Source: Empedobacter falsenii (GTDB taxonomy: Bacteria > Bacteroidota > Bacteroidia > Flavobacteriales > Weeksellaceae). Taken from it: DNA of 64,000 bases. The notes under the pieces are model-generated. The model did not search any database, was not told the DNA's origin, and was given only the letters and a program-made list of their open reading frames with translations. Each line of letters starts with the position of its first letter. The first letter of the stretch is position 1. The stretch covers positions 1,899,876 to 1,963,875 of the forward strand of contig NZ_CP040908.1 of assembly GCF_013488205.1 (NCBI RefSeq), given 5' to 3'. Positions 62,606 to 64,000 of this stretch are shown piece after piece. A program made the translations under genes and the position numbers.

Positions 62606-63757
62606 ATGAGTAAAAAATTCTTAATCGCCGGTGCAGGAATTGCAGGTTTAACTTTAGCAAAAGTTTTGCAAGATTTAAATTATGACTACGAAATTTTCGA
62701 GGCTTCGCCAGAAGTTCGTGGAATTGGTGCTGGTTTTGGCTTGGCTTCTAATGCAATGAAAGCGTTTGAAATTCTTGGTTTAGCAGAAGAAGTTGCGCCT
62801 TTGGGACATATGTTAGAAGATTTTGAAATTCAAGATTGGAAAGAAAAAACAATTCTGAAAGCGGATACCGAACGATTAAGAAAAAACTACAACAACGAAA
62901 ATTTTGCCATTCATCGTGCAGATTTACATCATTATTTAGTTTCTAAAATTGATTCGAATAAAATTAAAACTTCAAAAAAAGTGAAGCTTTTCGAACAATC
63001 TTTTGAAAAAGTTGTGCTTCATTTTGAAGATGGAACTTCTAGCGAAGGCGATTATTTGATTGGTGCTGATGGAATAAATTCTACAATTCGTCAACAATTG
63101 TTAAAACAGTCGACGCCTCGTTATGCGGGTTATATTTGTTGGCGTGCTATTGTAGAAGATAAATCTTACAATTCAAAAAAGAGTATCGAAACATGGGGAC
63201 CAAATGGTCGTTTTGGATTGACACCTCTTATCAATCATCAAATTTATTGGTATGCATGTGTCAATACAAAACTAAATTCTGAAGTTTACAACTATACATT
63301 GAGTGATATTAAAAATCAGTTCAAAGATTATTCGGGACAAATCAGAAATACTTTACAAAAAACAAATCCAGAAAGTATAATTGCTACGCCAATTATGGAC
63401 ATAAAACCGATTAATAATTATGCATTTAATCGTGTATTGTTAATTGGAGATGCAGCCCATGCAACCACACCAAACATGGGACAGGGCGCATGCATGGCGG
63501 TGGAAGATGTTTGTGTTTTGTATGATGAATTAATCAAAAAAGATACTGATGTTTTGTTAGCTTTTGAACATTATAATTTACGTCGTTTGAAACGAACACA
63601 TTATATTATTGACACTTCTCGTTTGGCTGGAAAAGTTGCTCAAGTTGACAATAAATTCTTAATGAATATCCGAAATTTTGCTTTCCGAAATTTACCACAA
63701 TCTTTGATGCAAAGCCCTTTAGAAGACTTGTTGGAAGAAGATTTTATGAAGGTTTAG
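62606..63757 (+). CDS. FAD-dependent monooxygenase
   Basis: 383 aa group A flavin monooxygenase: GAGIAGLTLAKVLQD (Rossmann GxGxxG), YLIGADGINSTIRQQL (DG motif), LLIGDAAHATTPNMGQGACMAVEDV (GD motif). No substrate-binding signature or partner genes (e.g. tet or kynurenine pathway) are nearby, so the reaction cannot be named. Confidence 0.9.
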   Translation: MSKKFLIAGAGIAGLTLAKVLQDLNYDYEIFEASPEVRGIGAGFGLASNAMKAFEILGLAEEVAPLGHMLEDFEIQDWKEKTILKADTERLRKNYNNENFAIHRADLHHYLVSKIDSNKIKTSKKVKLFEQSFEKVVLHFEDGTSSEGDYLIGADGINSTIRQQLLKQSTPRYAGYICWRAIVEDKSYNSKKSIETWGPNGRFGLTPLINHQIYWYACVNTKLNSEVYNYTLSDIKNQFKDYSGQIRNTLQKTNPESIIATPIMDIKPINNYAFNRVLLIGDAAHATTPNMGQGACMAVEDVCVLYDELIKKDTDVLLAFEHYNLRRLKRTHYIIDTSRLAGKVAQVDNKFLMNIRNFAFRNLPQSLMQSPLEDLLEEDFMKV

Positions 63758-63759
63758 CG

Positions 63760-64000
63760 TTATAATTCAAAATCAATGTAATTAATCCAAAGTTGTAGTT
63801 TGTCCATATTTTTATTGAAATTATCTTGCATAAAAGATGGATTGTAATCTATTTTTTGATTGTAAATCAATTTATTATTGGCATAGACTTTTAATTTTTT
63901 GTTCAGATTAATCATTTCAGGAGAAATATATAATCGAAATGATTTTATAGAAGATGTTTCAATATCAAATCTATTTTTTGAATAATTTGCTTTGATTTGA
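63760..64000 (-). CDS. Truncated gene at the right edge, C-terminal 79 residues
   Basis: The minus-strand frame is open from the right edge to TAA at 63760. The visible part (FRLYISPEMINLN, then KLKVYANNKLIYNQKIDYNP, ending LQLWINYIDFEL) resembles the C-terminal beta domain of secreted alpha/beta-hydrolase-like proteins, but this is only a guess. Convergent with the monooxygenase, 2 bp apart. Confidence 0.6.
   Translation of the reverse strand, partial: QIKANYSKNRFDIETSSIKSFRLYISPEMINLNKKLKVYANNKLIYNQKIDYNPSFMQDNFNKNMDKLQLWINYIDFEL

Overview
The window is AT-rich (roughly one third G+C), densely packed, and lacks Shine-Dalgarno sequences. Many genes are preceded by the Bacteroidota -7 box TAnnTTTG. 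Gene content places it in the Flavobacteriales, most likely a Weeksellaceae member (Empedobacter/Elizabethkingia/Chryseobacterium type): a PafA alkaline phosphatase, a PorV/PorQ-family protein, a PorD (DUF4835) protein, a type IX secretion (T9SS) C-terminal sorting domain, a DUF4846 lipoprotein, OMP_b-brl TonB-type receptors, and the bamD-rpoZ-coaBC-porD-recN cluster. I found no rRNA, tRNA, CRISPR array, prophage or complete insertion sequence, so this is ordinary chromosome with small accessory patches. || Layout. 1-8304: a leftward MacAB-type exporter operon (HlyD adaptor, ATPase, GIN-domain protein, two tandem MacB-like permeases, the second cut by the window edge), divergent from an NtrC-type regulator and its histidine kinase. 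The shared intergenic region carries two 16-bp palindromes 22 bp apart and a -24/-12 (sigma-54) promoter facing the exporter. 8407-10809: copper P-type ATPase. 10868-11757: RES/Xre toxin-antitoxin pair. 11887-15880: fumC, a small membrane protein, an AHSA1-like protein, pafA. 16147-20244: a small HTH protein, then an Ntn-hydrolase/porin/OMP/NlpE operon. 20313-25512: sulfurtransferase, a VanW-glycosyltransferase fusion, a TonB-type receptor. 25585-31869: PorV/PorQ-like protein, a pssA-exonuclease-FAH-lipoprotein operon, a membrane-anchored MutS-like ATPase, a HAD phosphatase. || 32089-39267: a small OMP, dapA, ferritin, then bamD-rpoZ-coaBC-porD-recN. 39344-44989: nucleoside phosphorylase, SUI1 factor, DUF1826-like protein, cyclophilin lipoprotein, YkvA, MaoC, miaA and a second DnaQ-like exonuclease. 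44990-45489: a 500-bp gene-free stretch with phased 10-bp repeats and hairpins. 45490-48884: DUF493, a SMR exporter with a decayed GNAT gene fused to its stop codon, a Crp/Fnr regulator, cysH, small membrane proteins. 49007-55724: ligA, several orphan membrane or secreted proteins, and a T9SS-sorted protein broken (or phase-off) at a run of nine A. 55865-64000: a Cas4-like-nuclease/SF1-helicase fusion, hemL, DUF4286, an M20 dipeptidase, a FAD monooxygenase, and a truncated gene at the edge. || The observations most worth following are the sigma-54 circuit controlling the exporter operon, the poly-A tract that switches a T9SS surface protein out of frame, the substituted catalytic residues in CoaBC, and the VanW-glycosyltransferase fusion. 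Nothing here is a clear-cut new defence or mobile system. Coordinates and reading frames were read from the sequence; family assignments rest on motif recognition without database searches.
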